Positions 32,997-42,247 of a stretch of 44,940 nucleotides of DNA are shown piece after piece. The notes beneath the pieces are model-generated. The model was not told where the DNA came from. It did no database searches and saw nothing but the letters and a program-made list of their open reading frames with translations. Positions within the stretch are counted from its first letter, which is position 1; each line of letters opens with the position of its first letter. Made by a program: the position numbers and the translations under genes. The stretch is from Amphritea sp. (GTDB taxonomy: Bacteria > Pseudomonadota > Gammaproteobacteria > Pseudomonadales > Balneatricaceae), in NCBI GenBank assembly GCA_025800245.1, contig JAOXSA010000442.1, positions 1 through 44,940 of the forward strand, written 5' to 3'.

Positions 32997-34622
32997 TCAG
33001 GATGTCACAGACTGCGGTAAAACCGGTTCCAGAGGCAGAATTACCGTAAACCGCGTACCTTTGCCGACCACGCTTTTTACCTGAATCTCACCGCCATGCT
33101 TTTCTACAATTCCGTGGCTAATCGATAAGCCCAGGCCAGTGCCTTTGCCCACTTCCTTGGTGGTGAAAAACGGATTAAATAGCTGACCAATAACCTCTTC
33201 CGACATACCGCAACCGGTATCCTGAACAATGATTTGTATCGCATTGTCTTTAAACAGGGTGCGGATATAGATATCGCCCTTGTCTGCAATCGCATGGGAT
33301 GCGTTCACCAGCAGATTCAGCACTACCTGGTTTATCTGCGCCATATTGCAGGTAAGCTCAGGCAGATCAGCGTACTCTTCATGAATGGTGCAGTGATATC
33401 TGAGCTGATTAGAAGCCACCTTGAGGGTGTCCTGAATACCCTGATTAATATTACCCGACTGCATCGCATCGCTATCGAGACGGGAAAAACTTTTCAGTCC
33501 GGAGACAATCCCTTCGACCCGCGTCACACCATCCAGTGATTCAGACAGCAGTACCGGCAGGTCTTCTTCCAGATACTCAACATCATATTGCTTCCTAGCC
33601 TCTTCACCGGCGGCAATCAGTTGCTTATCACCGGTCTTTGCCAGCATGCTATTCAGCTCACTTGAATACTTCATCAGATCGCCGGTATAGGTTTGCAGCG
33701 TACCCAGATTACTCTTCACAAACCCCACCGGGTTGTTGATCTCGTGCGCCACGCCCGCAGCCATCGTACCCAGACCCGCCATCTTCTCCGAATGGAGTAG
33801 CTTGGCCTGAGTGTTCTTCAGGGTTTTCAGGGTTTTTTCCAGCTGACCATTACGGGTCTGAAGCTGTTCGGTCCGCTCGCTCACCCGTGATTCAAGTGTC
33901 TGGTTGAGATCCAGTAATTCCGCTTCATAACGAGCCTGATCCTGACTGGCTTTATGTAGGTTCTGAGCCATCAGGTTAAACGCTTTACCCACTACTGCCA
34001 CTTCGTCCCGGCCTTTTACCGGCACTGTGGTATCCAGCTTACCCTGTGCGATAGCTGACGCTGCTTCCCGCAACTTATGCAGCTGACCGGTGAGATAGCC
34101 TCCCAGAAGGAAAGAAAACAGGGCCACCAGCAGCATCTCGCCGGATGCCAGTACCAGACCCCAAGTATAGACCTTATTAATCGCCTGATTAATTGAGCCG
34201 ATATGGATTCCCAGCTCTACTCTGCCGTAGACCTCACCACCTTCTTCAATAAGTGCAGAAATATCGTAAACATCATCGTTGATGTAATGGGCATCCGAAT
34301 CCATCCGGAATATTTCTGACTGCTGATGAGAACTGTCTCCGGCCTCTGCAAACGGAGTCCCGTCGTCGGATACAACCCGGGCGTACACCAGATCTGGGTT
34401 CTGCATCACTTCATTAACGAAAGACTCCAGTGACGCCAGATCAAACGACAGCACGGCATCCTTGGTCGTGGTGGCGAACAGGGTGGCGGTGGTGTTGGCT
34501 CGTTTGCTCAGCGCTTCATAGTTTGATTCCCTTATGAAATCCATCATCATTACCAGCAGCACCAGCAACAGAGTGCCCTCAATCAGCGCGATACCGATGA
34601 TGGTTTTCAGACGAATCGACAT
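32997..34622 (-). CDS. Membrane sensor histidine kinase with HAMP domain
   Basis: A 541-residue kinase. Membrane helix at about 8-30, periplasmic sensor about 31-150, second helix about 153-178, HAMP (LTGQLHKLREAASAIAQGKLD ... DEVAVVGKAFNLM), coiled coil, HisKA with phospho-His at H293 ([13 protein letters not shown]), HATPase with N-box NLLVNASHAI, DTGCGM, FFTTKEVGKGTGLGLSIS. It belongs to the HEINNP kinase class that acts on separate response regulators. It lies 21 bp downstream of a PhnD-like binding protein and 0.9 kb downstream of the REC-HD-GYP gene in the same direction, so the binding protein may supply the ligand signal and the receiver protein may be the target. The C-terminal sequence ends with no attached receiver. 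Confidence 0.9.
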   Translation of the reverse strand: MSIRLKTIIGIALIEGTLLLVLLVMMMDFIRESNYEALSKRANTTATLFATTTKDAVLSFDLASLESFVNEVMQNPDLVYARVVSDDGTPFAEAGDSSHQQSEIFRMDSDAHYINDDVYDISALIEEGGEVYGRVELGIHIGSINQAINKVYTWGLVLASGEMLLVALFSFLLGGYLTGQLHKLREAASAIAQGKLDTTVPVKGRDEVAVVGKAFNLMAQNLHKASQDQARYEAELLDLNQTLESRVSERTEQLQTRNGQLEKTLKTLKNTQAKLLHSEKMAGLGTMAAGVAHEINNPVGFVKSNLGTLQTYTGDLMKYSSELNSMLAKTGDKQLIAAGEEARKQYDVEYLEEDLPVLLSESLDGVTRVEGIVSGLKSFSRLDSDAMQSGNINQGIQDTLKVASNQLRYHCTIHEEYADLPELTCNMAQINQVVLNLLVNASHAIADKGDIYIRTLFKDNAIQIIVQDTGCGMSEEVIGQLFNPFFTTKEVGKGTGLGLSISHGIVEKHGGEIQVKSVVGKGTRFTVILPLEPVLPQSVTS

Positions 34623-34643
34623 TCCGGTTTCCTGTCAGGGTAA

Positions 34644-35462
34644 TTACTTCAGCAGATGTTCCAGCAGGGTAATGTTCAGATCGCGAACATCATCCCAGTC
34701 GCTGTCCTGCGCCGGCGTAAAGGCTTTGAAGTTAATCGCTTTCAGCAGTTCTGCGCCTTGCGGGTCATCCGCCATCGCCAGCAGTGCCTGCTGCACCTGC
34801 TGCGCTGTATCACTGCTGACATCGGGTGCAACCGCCACGGCATGGGGTGTGTAACCGTCAGTGGTCCAGAAAATCTTCAACTGATCACGAACCGCCGGAT
34901 CGGTATTGTTAAAGGTACGAACCACCCCACCACCAGCCGGGAAGAAGCCTTTGGCAACATTGAGATAGACCGAATCATGGGATGATACATACTTGGGGCT
35001 GAACTGAATCTGCTTCTGATCCAGGTTCGCTCTTGGCACCACACTGGCGGCAAACGCTGCCGGCGAAGGAAACGCCAGCTTTTCACCATCCAACTGTGCC
35101 AAATCGGTAATCGGACTGTCTTTACGCACCACCATAATACCCTTGATCTGCTTATCCTTCTGTCGGGCAATTGCACGGTAACCCGGCTTCTGATTAAACA
35201 CGGTAAAGTGATACGGGTTCATGTAGGCAATATCATACTGCCCTGCGAGTACGCGTTTTTCGAAGGTCGGTATATTCTTGGCGGTGGCAAAACGGATCTC
35301 ATGGCCAGTTTTTTCACTCAGATACTGAGTCACCGGCGTCCATAACCGTGCCAGTTTCTGAGCAGACTGTTGCGGTACAATGCCGAAAGTCAGGGTATCA
35401 GCCTGCACGGACAGGCTACCGACTGACAGAACAAGTGTGGTTAGAATTCCTGTAATACGCAT
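34644..35462 (-). CDS. PhnD-like periplasmic substrate-binding protein
   Basis: The start at 35462 has AAGGAG seven bases upstream and yields a signal peptide (ITGILTTLVLSVGSLSVQA, following MR). The 272-residue mature-type fold matches the phosphate/phosphonate ABC binding protein family (PhnD): LTFGIVPQQSAQKLARLWTP at the N-terminus, FEKRVLAGQYDIAYMNPYHF (typical 'DIA..NP' segment), KDSPITDLAQLDGEKLAF with SPAAFAAS at the ligand pocket, and a late TTDGYTPHAVAV. There is no ABC permease or ATPase nearby. It is 21 bp upstream of a membrane histidine kinase gene, so it probably serves as the kinase's sensory partner rather than a transporter component. Confidence 0.85.
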   Translation of the reverse strand: MRITGILTTLVLSVGSLSVQADTLTFGIVPQQSAQKLARLWTPVTQYLSEKTGHEIRFATAKNIPTFEKRVLAGQYDIAYMNPYHFTVFNQKPGYRAIARQKDKQIKGIMVVRKDSPITDLAQLDGEKLAFPSPAAFAASVVPRANLDQKQIQFSPKYVSSHDSVYLNVAKGFFPAGGGVVRTFNNTDPAVRDQLKIFWTTDGYTPHAVAVAPDVSSDTAQQVQQALLAMADDPQGAELLKAINFKAFTPAQDSDWDDVRDLNITLLEHLLK

Positions 35463-35507
35463 GTTTTTCTCCTTAAACACTCTGTGAGTCATCTGCACTG
35501 CATGACG

Positions 35508-36782
35508 TTAATGCTCGACAAAAATCTCAAGTATCTCTGACAGATTGATCTCCATCTCCCGGATCCGCTGAATGGATATTTCATCCAGAATAAAACCAGC
35601 ACTGAGCAGCAGCACACCTTCGTCCGTCAGCATGTCGCGACTCAGTTTCATACCAACCTCCATATCAGAGCTGCGAATCACCCGATCCTGCAGGGCATCG
35701 CCCTCTTTGCTGAGCTGACTCAGCGCCTTACCCAGCATAGCGACAACCGCCGGGTTGTAGCGCTCGCTGGCGTAGCTCTGCAGATAATTCAGCGCATCTT
35801 CGGTACTGAGCGCATGCTCCTGATAACGGCCATTCACCAGCTCAACGAAGTCGTTTACGACACAGAGAATCTGCGCACTGTAGGCAATCTGATCCTGTTC
35901 CAACCCCTTCGGGTAGCCGCTACCATCAAGATATTCTTTGTGCTGCCGGATAATTTCACCGGCCGCATACAGTGGCCTTACCAGTACCATTGATGCGTGA
36001 GCCAGCAGCGGATGTTGCTGATAACGACGCTGCTGCTCAGGGGCCATTTCAATATAGGCAGGCTTGAGCAATTCATCATCAAAGCTCAGCTTGCCGAGAT
36101 TACGCAACTGCCAGGCATAATAGAGCTGCTTCAACTGCTGCTCATCCAGTTTTGCCTGTTTCGCAACCGCGACAAACAGTTTATTGAGCTTAATACCCTC
36201 CTCAGCTTTTTGGCCCATTCGGCGGGCGATCATGGCTGAGAACATTCGTACAATAGCGCGGTAACTGCTGACCAGCTTACGGTTACTTTCCTGAAGCTGC
36301 CGGGTACGCTGCTCAACTTTCTTTTCCAGCGTGGCGTTCAGTTGTTCAAGACGTTTCTGTTTCTCTTCATTCTGGTGCTCAAGCAGCTCATTCTTACGGC
36401 GTAGCTCCGCCAGTTCGAAACTTTTCTGCACCACCTTGAGGACTTCCGAATCATCCCAGGGTTTAGTCATAAAGCGGCTGATACGGCCTTTATTGATAGC
36501 ATCAATCGCTGACTGAGTATCAGAATAACCGGTCATCACCACCCGCTCAGTATCCGGCCAGCGTTGCGCGACTTCAGCCAGTAACTGATCACCACTGACC
36601 TCCGGCATTCGCATATCGCTGATAACCAGATCAACCGGATGCTGTTCAAGAATTTCGAGGGCGGAAGCGGCCGACTCGGCTGTATGCAGATTACATTTCA
36701 GAGGGCGCATCAGGCGCCGCAGGGAACTGAGGACCGGTGCCTCATCATCGACCAGCAGTATTGAATAGTCTGGAAATTCCAT
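35508..36782 (-). CDS. Response regulator with degenerate HD-GYP domain (HnoD-like)
   Basis: A 424-residue protein. Receiver (1-125): VDDE pocket, D56 (VISDMRMPEVSG), MTGYSD and K107 (MTKPWD). A long coiled coil (about 125-190) leads to an HD-GYP domain. There the metal-binding HD pair is lost (QLRNLGKLSF where active enzymes have LHDIGK), but the GYP part remains (HKEYLDGSGYPKGL). In Shewanella, HnoD is a REC plus degenerate HD-GYP protein that is phosphorylated by the H-NOX-associated kinase and inhibits the phosphodiesterase HnoB. The neighbouring H-NOX and kinase make this identification attractive. It probably does not hydrolyse c-di-GMP itself. An HnoB-like REC-EAL gene is not in the window. 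Confidence 0.85.
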   Translation of the reverse strand: MEFPDYSILLVDDEAPVLSSLRRLMRPLKCNLHTAESAASALEILEQHPVDLVISDMRMPEVSGDQLLAEVAQRWPDTERVVMTGYSDTQSAIDAINKGRISRFMTKPWDDSEVLKVVQKSFELAELRRKNELLEHQNEEKQKRLEQLNATLEKKVEQRTRQLQESNRKLVSSYRAIVRMFSAMIARRMGQKAEEGIKLNKLFVAVAKQAKLDEQQLKQLYYAWQLRNLGKLSFDDELLKPAYIEMAPEQQRRYQQHPLLAHASMVLVRPLYAAGEIIRQHKEYLDGSGYPKGLEQDQIAYSAQILCVVNDFVELVNGRYQEHALSTEDALNYLQSYASERYNPAVVAMLGKALSQLSKEGDALQDRVIRSSDMEVGMKLSRDMLTDEGVLLLSAGFILDEISIQRIREMEINLSEILEIFVEH

Positions 36783-37086
36783 GGTTTCTCCTTAAGGACT
36801 CCTGTCTTATATCGGATACTGCCTGCCAGGTGGCTACAGATATAAGCCCACAATCTTTATAAGTCTTTGAATTACAGGCTATAACCTAGAGATTTAGCCT
36901 ATACGGAAAAATTTATCCATAGCAGGTTGCCCAAAGCGGTGGATATTTATGAAAAAACCTGCAGCTTTGTTCCTATCCTGTACAGAACTGCGATCCGACC
37001 CTGCCCATTTTGAGGGCGACAATTTGAGATAATAACGACGACAACGTTATGCTGTCAGCTACCGCCTCAACCAGAGAGGGATCACT
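36783..37086. other. Divergent promoter region of HnoD-like and H-NOX genes
   Basis: This 304-bp gap must contain promoters for both directions. I see AT-rich stretches (GATATTTATG, GATAATAAC) but no clear -35/-10 pair, no sigma-54 box and no NorR- or NsrR-like site. AGAGAGGGA lies before the H-NOX start and GGAGAA before the opposite gene. Confidence 0.5.
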
Positions 37087-37623
37087 ATGAAAGGCGTTAT
37101 TTTCAACATTCTCGAAGAACTAGTTATCGAGACCGCCGGCATTGTTGCCTGGAATTCGATTCTGGAAAAGCTGGAACTGAAAGGGATCTATACAGCAGGC
37201 CAGAGCTATCCGGATGAAGAACTGTTTGCCCTGGTCGGTGAGATATCCACCAGTCTTAATAAACCCGCACCTGAGATAGTCGGACATTTCGGTGAGTATC
37301 TGTTTCACCAGCTGAACCAGCGATATCCTGAATTTACCACCCAGCAGACGGATCTGAGAGCGTTTCTGAAAAGCGTCCACGATGTTATCCATGTGGAGGT
37401 GCGCAAACTTTATGAATCACCCAACCTTCCTACCATCACCTGCCATGAGCCCGATGAAGACACGCTGGTGATGGAATACCGCTCACCCCGTCAGCTGTGC
37501 ATTCTGGCGGAAGGTCTGGTCAGAGGCGCTGCCGAATACTATAAAACCCCGATCGAGATGACCCACCCCGTCTGCACCCACAAGGGAGCCGATCATTGTG
37601 ATCTGGTGATCCGATTTCTTTAA
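37087..37623 (+). CDS. H-NOX heme nitric-oxide sensor
   Basis: A 178-residue cytosolic heme protein. It starts MKGVIFNILEELV, as in the bacterial H-NOX family. The proximal heme ligand is H102 (VIHVEVRKLY). The heme-propionate motif YxSxR is Y131-S133-R135. A zinc site like that of Shewanella H-NOX is conserved: C138, H160, C163 and C171. The distal pocket has no clear Tyr ligand, which fits NO-selective rather than O2-binding members. NO binding breaks the His-iron bond and, in related systems, inhibits the partner kinase. The next gene, 18 bp on, is that kinase. Gene symbol hnoX would follow Shewanella usage, but I leave it unassigned. Confidence 0.94.
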   Translation: MKGVIFNILEELVIETAGIVAWNSILEKLELKGIYTAGQSYPDEELFALVGEISTSLNKPAPEIVGHFGEYLFHQLNQRYPEFTTQQTDLRAFLKSVHDVIHVEVRKLYESPNLPTITCHEPDEDTLVMEYRSPRQLCILAEGLVRGAAEYYKTPIEMTHPVCTHKGADHCDLVIRFL

Positions 37624-37641
37624 CTTTCGGGATAAGATGTT

Positions 37642-38610
37642 ATGAGCGAGACAGAGGCATATAAACAGGCCTGGTTGCGGGAAAAACAGGCCAGACTGGC
37701 AGCAGAAGAACTGCTCGAGGTTAAGGCCCGGGACCTCTATCTCGCGAACCAGCAACTGATGGAACAGAATCAGTTATTGAAAGAGCAGCAGGCGTTGATG
37801 ATCCGTAATGAAAAGCTGGCGACTCTCGGTACACTATCAGCCGGCGTAGCACATGAGATCAACAATCCGCTGGCCTTTGTACTGAGTAACATGGATAGTC
37901 TGAAGCGCTATACCGCCGCTTATAACAGTCTGCTGGAGCTGAACACTCACTGGCAGAGCCAGAATCAGCTTCCCCCCGCACTTGCAGAAAGCTTAGCGGC
38001 GCTGATCGAGGAACAGGATCTGGAGTTTGTGGCGGAGGATATTCAGGATCTGTTGCGGGACACCGATGAGGGCCTGATCAGGCTGCGGGATATTGTGCAG
38101 AGTCTGCGTCACTTCTCCCATGGCGGAAACTCCGAGCGTACCCTTTATAACCTGACAGAGGGACTGGACAGTACTCTCAAAGTGCTACAAAACGAGTTAA
38201 AGCAGGGAATAAACGTCAACTGTCTGTTTGAACCGATCCCTCCCATCCATTGCAATCCCGGCGAAATGAATCAGGTATTCCTGAATCTGATTATGAACGC
38301 CTGCCAGGCGCTGGAACAGAGCCCTGAACCGCAGATATTTATCACTACGGCGACTGAATCCGGTCAGGACCGGGAAGAGATTGTGATTCGGATTAAGGAC
38401 AATGGCTGCGGTATCCCACAGGATAAACTGGAGTCCGTTTTCGATCCGTTTTTCACCACCAAGCCGGTGGGGAAAGGCACCGGAATGGGATTATCAATCG
38501 CCTACGGCATTCTCAATGAACACGGCGGCAACATCATCGTCAACAGTGCTGAAGGGAAAGGCACCTGTTTCGAGATACGCTTGCCGGTGGAAGAACCGCA
38601 AGCGGACTGA
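37642..38610 (+). CDS. Soluble histidine kinase partnered with H-NOX (HnoK-like)
   Basis: A 322-residue cytosolic kinase with a short N-terminal coiled coil (about 1-55) and no membrane helix. HisKA has the phospho-His at H71 in [14 protein letters not shown]. The HATPase has [19 protein letters not shown] and [20 protein letters not shown]. In H-NOX operons such kinases (HnoK) are autokinases inhibited by NO-bound H-NOX and phosphorylate response regulators including the degenerate HD-GYP protein HnoD, here encoded on the other side of the H-NOX gene. The gene ends two bases before the convergent uvrB stop, with no terminator visible between. Confidence 0.9.
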   Translation: MSETEAYKQAWLREKQARLAAEELLEVKARDLYLANQQLMEQNQLLKEQQALMIRNEKLATLGTLSAGVAHEINNPLAFVLSNMDSLKRYTAAYNSLLELNTHWQSQNQLPPALAESLAALIEEQDLEFVAEDIQDLLRDTDEGLIRLRDIVQSLRHFSHGGNSERTLYNLTEGLDSTLKVLQNELKQGINVNCLFEPIPPIHCNPGEMNQVFLNLIMNACQALEQSPEPQIFITTATESGQDREEIVIRIKDNGCGIPQDKLESVFDPFFTTKPVGKGTGMGLSIAYGILNEHGGNIIVNSAEGKGTCFEIRLPVEEPQAD

Positions 38611-38612
38611 TA

Positions 38613-40625
38613 TTACAGCCCGCTGTGCTTGAGCTTCTCCAGCTGATCACGGAATTGCGCGGCTTTCTCAAATTCGAGATTTTTCGCCGCTTCATACATC
38701 TTATCTTCCAACTGACTCATAGTACGGGCCAGTTCTGCCGAGCTGAGCTGCTTGGCATCCACCTCGTAAACAGCCGTTTCTTCAGCCACTTTACGGCTTT
38801 TATTACTCTTACGACCCGGAATTGTTGCCGCACCTTCAAGAATGTCGGCCACGGATTTCTTAATGCCCTTCGGCACAATACCGTGTTTTTCATTATGAGC
38901 GATCTGTTTCTCGCGGCGACGCTCGGTTTCATCGATCGCCCGCTGCATAGAACCGGTCACCCGATCAGCGTAGAGAATTGCCCGACCATTAACGTTACGC
39001 GCCGCCCGGCCAATGGTCTGAATCATTGAGGTTTCAGAGCGCAGGAAGCCCTCTTTATCGGCATCGAGGATTGCCACCAGCCCCACTTCCGGCATATCAA
39101 TACCTTCCCGCAGCAGGTTGATCCCGACCAGTACATCAAACTCACCGATCCGCAGGTCACGGATGATCTCAACCCGCTCTACAGTATCGATGTCCGAATG
39201 CAGATAACGGACTCTGACTCCGTGTTCATCCAGGTACTCGGTCAGATCCTCTGCCATACGCTTGGTCAGTACGGTGACAACCACACGCTCTTTATTAGCA
39301 ACAACGGTGTTGATCTCGCCCAACAGATTATCCACCTGGGTCTGCGCAGGTCGTACCTCAACCACCGGATCGACAAGGCCGGTCGGTCGGACCACCTGTT
39401 CAACCACCTGCCCCGCCTGGGCAGCCTCATACTTACCCGGTGTGGCAGAGACAAAGATCATCTGTGGTGCCAGCGATTCCCACTCCTCGAACTTCATCGG
39501 TCGGTTATCCAGCGCCGACGGCAGACGGAAACCGTATTCAACCAGAGTCTCTTTACGGGACCGGTCGCCTTTGTACATGGCTCCCAGCTGTGGAATGGTC
39601 ACATGGGATTCATCGATCACCACCAGCGCATCATCCGGCAGATAATCAAACAGCGTTGGCGGCGCCTGACCCGGATCACGACCGGACAGATAGCGGGAGT
39701 AGTTTTCGATACCGGAGCAGTAACCCAGCTCCATGATCATCTCCGTATCATACATGGTGCGCTGCTCCAAACGCTGCGCTTCCACCAGCTTTTCGTGCTT
39801 ACGCAGCTGCTCCAGACGGCCCTGCAGTTCGACTTTAATGTCGCCGACCGCATTAACCAGGACATCCCGCGGCGTCACATAGTGTGACTTCGGATAGATA
39901 CTCGCCCGGGGAACACGTCGCAGTACTTCACCGGTCAGAGGATCAAAATAGCTGAGGTTCTCAATTTCATCATCGAACAGTTCAATCCGTACCGCTTCTT
40001 TCTCAGATTCTGCCGGGAATACATCAATCACATCACCACGTACCCGGTAAGTACCCCGATGGAGTTCAACATCATTGCGGGTGTACTGCAGTTCAGCCAG
40101 ACGACGCAGAATAGAACGCTGATCAGCAATGTCTCCACGATCCAGATGCAGCATCATGCCCAGATAGAGCTTAGGATCACCCAGACCGTAGATCGCCGAT
40201 ACTGTAGCAACGATGATCGCATCATCCCTCTCCAGCAACGCTTTGGTGGCGGACAAACGCATCTGCTCAATGTGTTCATTGATCGAGGCATCTTTTTCGA
40301 TAAAGGTGTCTGAGGATGGTACGTAGGCTTCTGGCTGATAATAGTCGTAGTAAGAAACGAAGTACTCAACCGCGTTATTCGGGAAGAATTCCTTGAACTC
40401 GCCGTACAGCTGGGCCGCCAGAGTTTTGTTATGGGCCAGCACAATGGTTGGTCGCTGCAATTCAGCAATCACGTTAGCTACGGTGAAGGTCTTACCCGAA
40501 CCGGTTACACCCAGCAGGGTCTGCGCTGCCAGACCGGCATGAATGCCATTAACCAACTCACGGATTGCAACAGGCTGATCACCTGCTGGCTCAAACTTCG
40601 ACTGTACCTGAAATCGCTGCTTCAT
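38613..40625 (-). CDS. uvrB: Excinuclease ABC subunit B
   Basis: A 670-residue nucleotide-excision repair helicase-like subunit that verifies DNA damage handed over by UvrA and recruits UvrC. Walker [11 protein letters not shown] (about 38-47), beta-hairpin region with [12 protein letters not shown] (about 93-104), Walker [10 protein letters not shown], helicase motifs [50 protein letters not shown] and QTIGRAARN. The C-terminal UVR domain includes [18 protein letters not shown] for UvrC contact. It has the standard length. Start ATG 40625 gives the usual sequence (F-V-Q-S-K-F-P/E-A/P-A/G-G-D-Q-P). The neighbourhood does not form an operon with it. Confidence 0.97.
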   Translation of the reverse strand: MKQRFQVQSKFEPAGDQPVAIRELVNGIHAGLAAQTLLGVTGSGKTFTVANVIAELQRPTIVLAHNKTLAAQLYGEFKEFFPNNAVEYFVSYYDYYQPEAYVPSSDTFIEKDASINEHIEQMRLSATKALLERDDAIIVATVSAIYGLGDPKLYLGMMLHLDRGDIADQRSILRRLAELQYTRNDVELHRGTYRVRGDVIDVFPAESEKEAVRIELFDDEIENLSYFDPLTGEVLRRVPRASIYPKSHYVTPRDVLVNAVGDIKVELQGRLEQLRKHEKLVEAQRLEQRTMYDTEMIMELGYCSGIENYSRYLSGRDPGQAPPTLFDYLPDDALVVIDESHVTIPQLGAMYKGDRSRKETLVEYGFRLPSALDNRPMKFEEWESLAPQMIFVSATPGKYEAAQAGQVVEQVVRPTGLVDPVVEVRPAQTQVDNLLGEINTVVANKERVVVTVLTKRMAEDLTEYLDEHGVRVRYLHSDIDTVERVEIIRDLRIGEFDVLVGINLLREGIDMPEVGLVAILDADKEGFLRSETSMIQTIGRAARNVNGRAILYADRVTGSMQRAIDETERRREKQIAHNEKHGIVPKGIKKSVADILEGAATIPGRKSNKSRKVAEETAVYEVDAKQLSSAELARTMSQLEDKMYEAAKNLEFEKAAQFRDQLEKLKHSGL

Positions 40626-40657
40626 TGTGTCCGGTATCCTGAAAAACGTAGCCGGAC

Positions 40658-40687
40658 ATTATACCCATCCCTGATGGAATCTGTCGT
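40658..40687 (-). promoter_or_regulatory. Candidate sigma-70 promoter of uvrB
   Basis: On the minus strand, a perfect TATAAT (40663 to 40658) lies 18 bp after ACGACA (40687 to 40682). It is 33 bases before the uvrB start codon. The -35 element is weak. I saw no LexA box (CTG-N10-CAG type) in the same gap. Confidence 0.45.
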
Positions 40688-40714
40688 GGTTTACCCGGCA
40701 AAAGATCGCTGATT

Positions 40715-41380
40715 TCAGATACCGGATTCAGTCCGGTTTTCCGGCTGTTGAATCAGCAGTACAGCGCAGGTTGCAAGAGGAAGAAAACCAAGCACGCTCA
40801 GCAAAGCGATAATCTGTAGCGGAGAATTCCCTAACGCGAAATACGGCATATCACTGGTCATCAGGTAAACCACCGCCCGTAACAGATAGACAACTCCCGG
40901 AATCAGAGCGGCAAAAATCAGCATCATCCGCAGCATACACAGTGGACTGCGACGATCAGTCAGTATTGCGGCGACCAGCAACAGGAACTGCACACCCAGT
41001 ATCAGGCTATTCAAAATGGAGCGATATTGATAATTCTCCGATAAGGACCACTGACTGAGGACCATCAGCGACGCAGGAAGCACCAGATACCAGAGGCTAC
41101 AGCTGTGCCCCGAGAGCTTTCTGATCGCGCTCAGAAACAGGAACAATGACACTGACATCAGCCCCATCGACAAAACCACGGTCACCAGAATGCTCAGACT
41201 GCCCGTCTGCAGAATGAACCAACACCCCAAAGCACCGAGAGCCAGACCGCAGGCCCAGAAAAGACTGCTTCGTCTGCGGGAAAGCCCTGCCATGGTCGCG
41301 GTCGGCAATAACAGAGCAAGGGTAGAAAAAAAGATAAGTTTTACGAGCAGAGGCGTATCCAAGACCATCAGCCAATCCAT
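40715..41380 (-). CDS. Multi-pass membrane protein of unknown function
   Basis: A 221-residue hydrophobic protein with about seven predicted membrane segments (near 12-30, 38-56, 62-82, 96-114, 123-142, 152-172, 185-208) and short charged loops. It resembles the N-terminal seven-helix sensory regions found ahead of GGDEF or histidine kinase domains, but here it ends after the last helix, so it could be a stand-alone sensor or a truncated one. There is no conserved motif I can name. It lies upstream of uvrB in the same direction, 89 bp apart, and is divergent from the TetR gene. Confidence 0.65.
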   Translation of the reverse strand: MDWLMVLDTPLLVKLIFFSTLALLLPTATMAGLSRRRSSLFWACGLALGALGCWFILQTGSLSILVTVVLSMGLMSVSLFLFLSAIRKLSGHSCSLWYLVLPASLMVLSQWSLSENYQYRSILNSLILGVQFLLLVAAILTDRRSPLCMLRMMLIFAALIPGVVYLLRAVVYLMTSDMPYFALGNSPLQIIALLSVLGFLPLATCAVLLIQQPENRTESGI

Positions 41381-41600
41381 CCTGAAATTATCGCTATTCC
41401 TTTAACATTGCCTCACTGGCAGATAGCAGTTTCATATTAGACAAAGCTGTATTAGCTGTCTTGCTTTAACCCGCCATACACTACCCAAAATGACATCTGC
41501 AACCGACGATGAGAAGCAGCTTTACAAAACTTTGCTTTGCTTCACACAAGTTTCATTTGGCATTTGTTACAACAGCGTCTAGAATCACGATCGAGTTTTA

Positions 41601-41613
41601 AGACGACCGGTCT
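41601..41613. promoter_or_regulatory. Dyad operator just upstream of the TetR gene
   Basis: AGAC-N5-GTCT (within TTAAGACGACCGGTCTAATT) is an inverted repeat that ends eight bases before the TetR start codon. Its location suits autoregulation by the TetR protein and control of the efflux operon. Binding is inferred. Confidence 0.55.
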
Positions 41614-41620
41614 AATTAAT

Positions 41621-42235
41621 ATGAATCGCCCTAAGAGAAACGAACACAACCGCGAAAAAATCCTCCAGGCGGGTGTCGAGCTGTTTAACAAAAACGGTTA
41701 CCACGGCACAGGTTTGAAACAGATTCTCGATGCCTGTCAGGTACCGAAAGGATCTTTCTATAACTACTTCGAAAGCAAAGAACAGTTTGCTGTTGAAGTG
41801 CTGGCGTATCACCACCAGCAGGAGGATGAAAAATGGGCATCACGGATCGATGAATCTGAAGAAAACCAGTTAGAGGCTATGCGTAAAGCGATCTACCTGT
41901 TTATCAAAGATTATGAAACTGATCCCGAAACCGCATGCAGTCTGATCCCGACACTGATGGGAGAGATCGGTAACGCCACCGACTCTTTCCGGGAAATTAT
42001 TCGCTACTCCTGTGAGCAGATAATTGACTGTATTGAGGAAGATTTTGAAAAAGCCCAGAAAACCGGCTGCGCAAGGAACGACTTACCTCCTCGCCAGTTG
42101 GCAAAAATGTTCTGGGATATGTGGCAGGGAGCCCTGCTGCGCTGCAAGGTCGAAGCGTCGACACAACCGCTGCGCGATCTTGCTGAAACCTGTTACATAC
42201 TGCTACAACCGCCAGGCCGTGCCGACGGGAAGTAA
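41621..42235 (+). CDS. TetR-family transcriptional repressor of an efflux operon
   Basis: The start at 41621 gives MNRPKRNEHNREKILQAG, the normal TetR N-terminus; an ATG at 41537 would place coding sequence across the promoter/operator. The 204-residue regulator has the helix-turn-helix GVELFNKNGYHGTGLKQILDACQVPKGSFYNYFESKEQFAVEVL. The C-terminal domain resembles the AcrR/TetR_C type (PETACSLIPTLMGEIGNATDSF ... QLAKMFWDMWQGALLRCKVEAS). The periplasmic adaptor gene starts 12 bp after its stop, so repressor and pump are in one operon. No recognisable -10/-35 is certain, and no classical RBS is seen before the ATG. Confidence 0.88.
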   Translation: MNRPKRNEHNREKILQAGVELFNKNGYHGTGLKQILDACQVPKGSFYNYFESKEQFAVEVLAYHHQQEDEKWASRIDESEENQLEAMRKAIYLFIKDYETDPETACSLIPTLMGEIGNATDSFREIIRYSCEQIIDCIEEDFEKAQKTGCARNDLPPRQLAKMFWDMWQGALLRCKVEASTQPLRDLAETCYILLQPPGRADGK

Positions 42236-42247
42236 AGGACACTAACC

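Noticed and set aside
34644-35462. Phosphonate ABC importer
   Set aside because: Only the binding protein is present; the neighbours are a kinase and a response regulator, not permease and ATPase.
36783-37086. NorR or NsrR binding site controlling the H-NOX genes
   Set aside because: No GTCA-N3-TGAC-like or NsrR-like dyad and no sigma-54 promoter could be found.
39198-39887. Long open frame antisense to uvrB
   Set aside because: It is the shadow of a highly conserved gene, lacks an RBS and yields no recognisable protein.
40626-40714. LexA box upstream of uvrB
   Set aside because: No CTGT-N8-ACAG-like dyad; only a partial CTGT is present.
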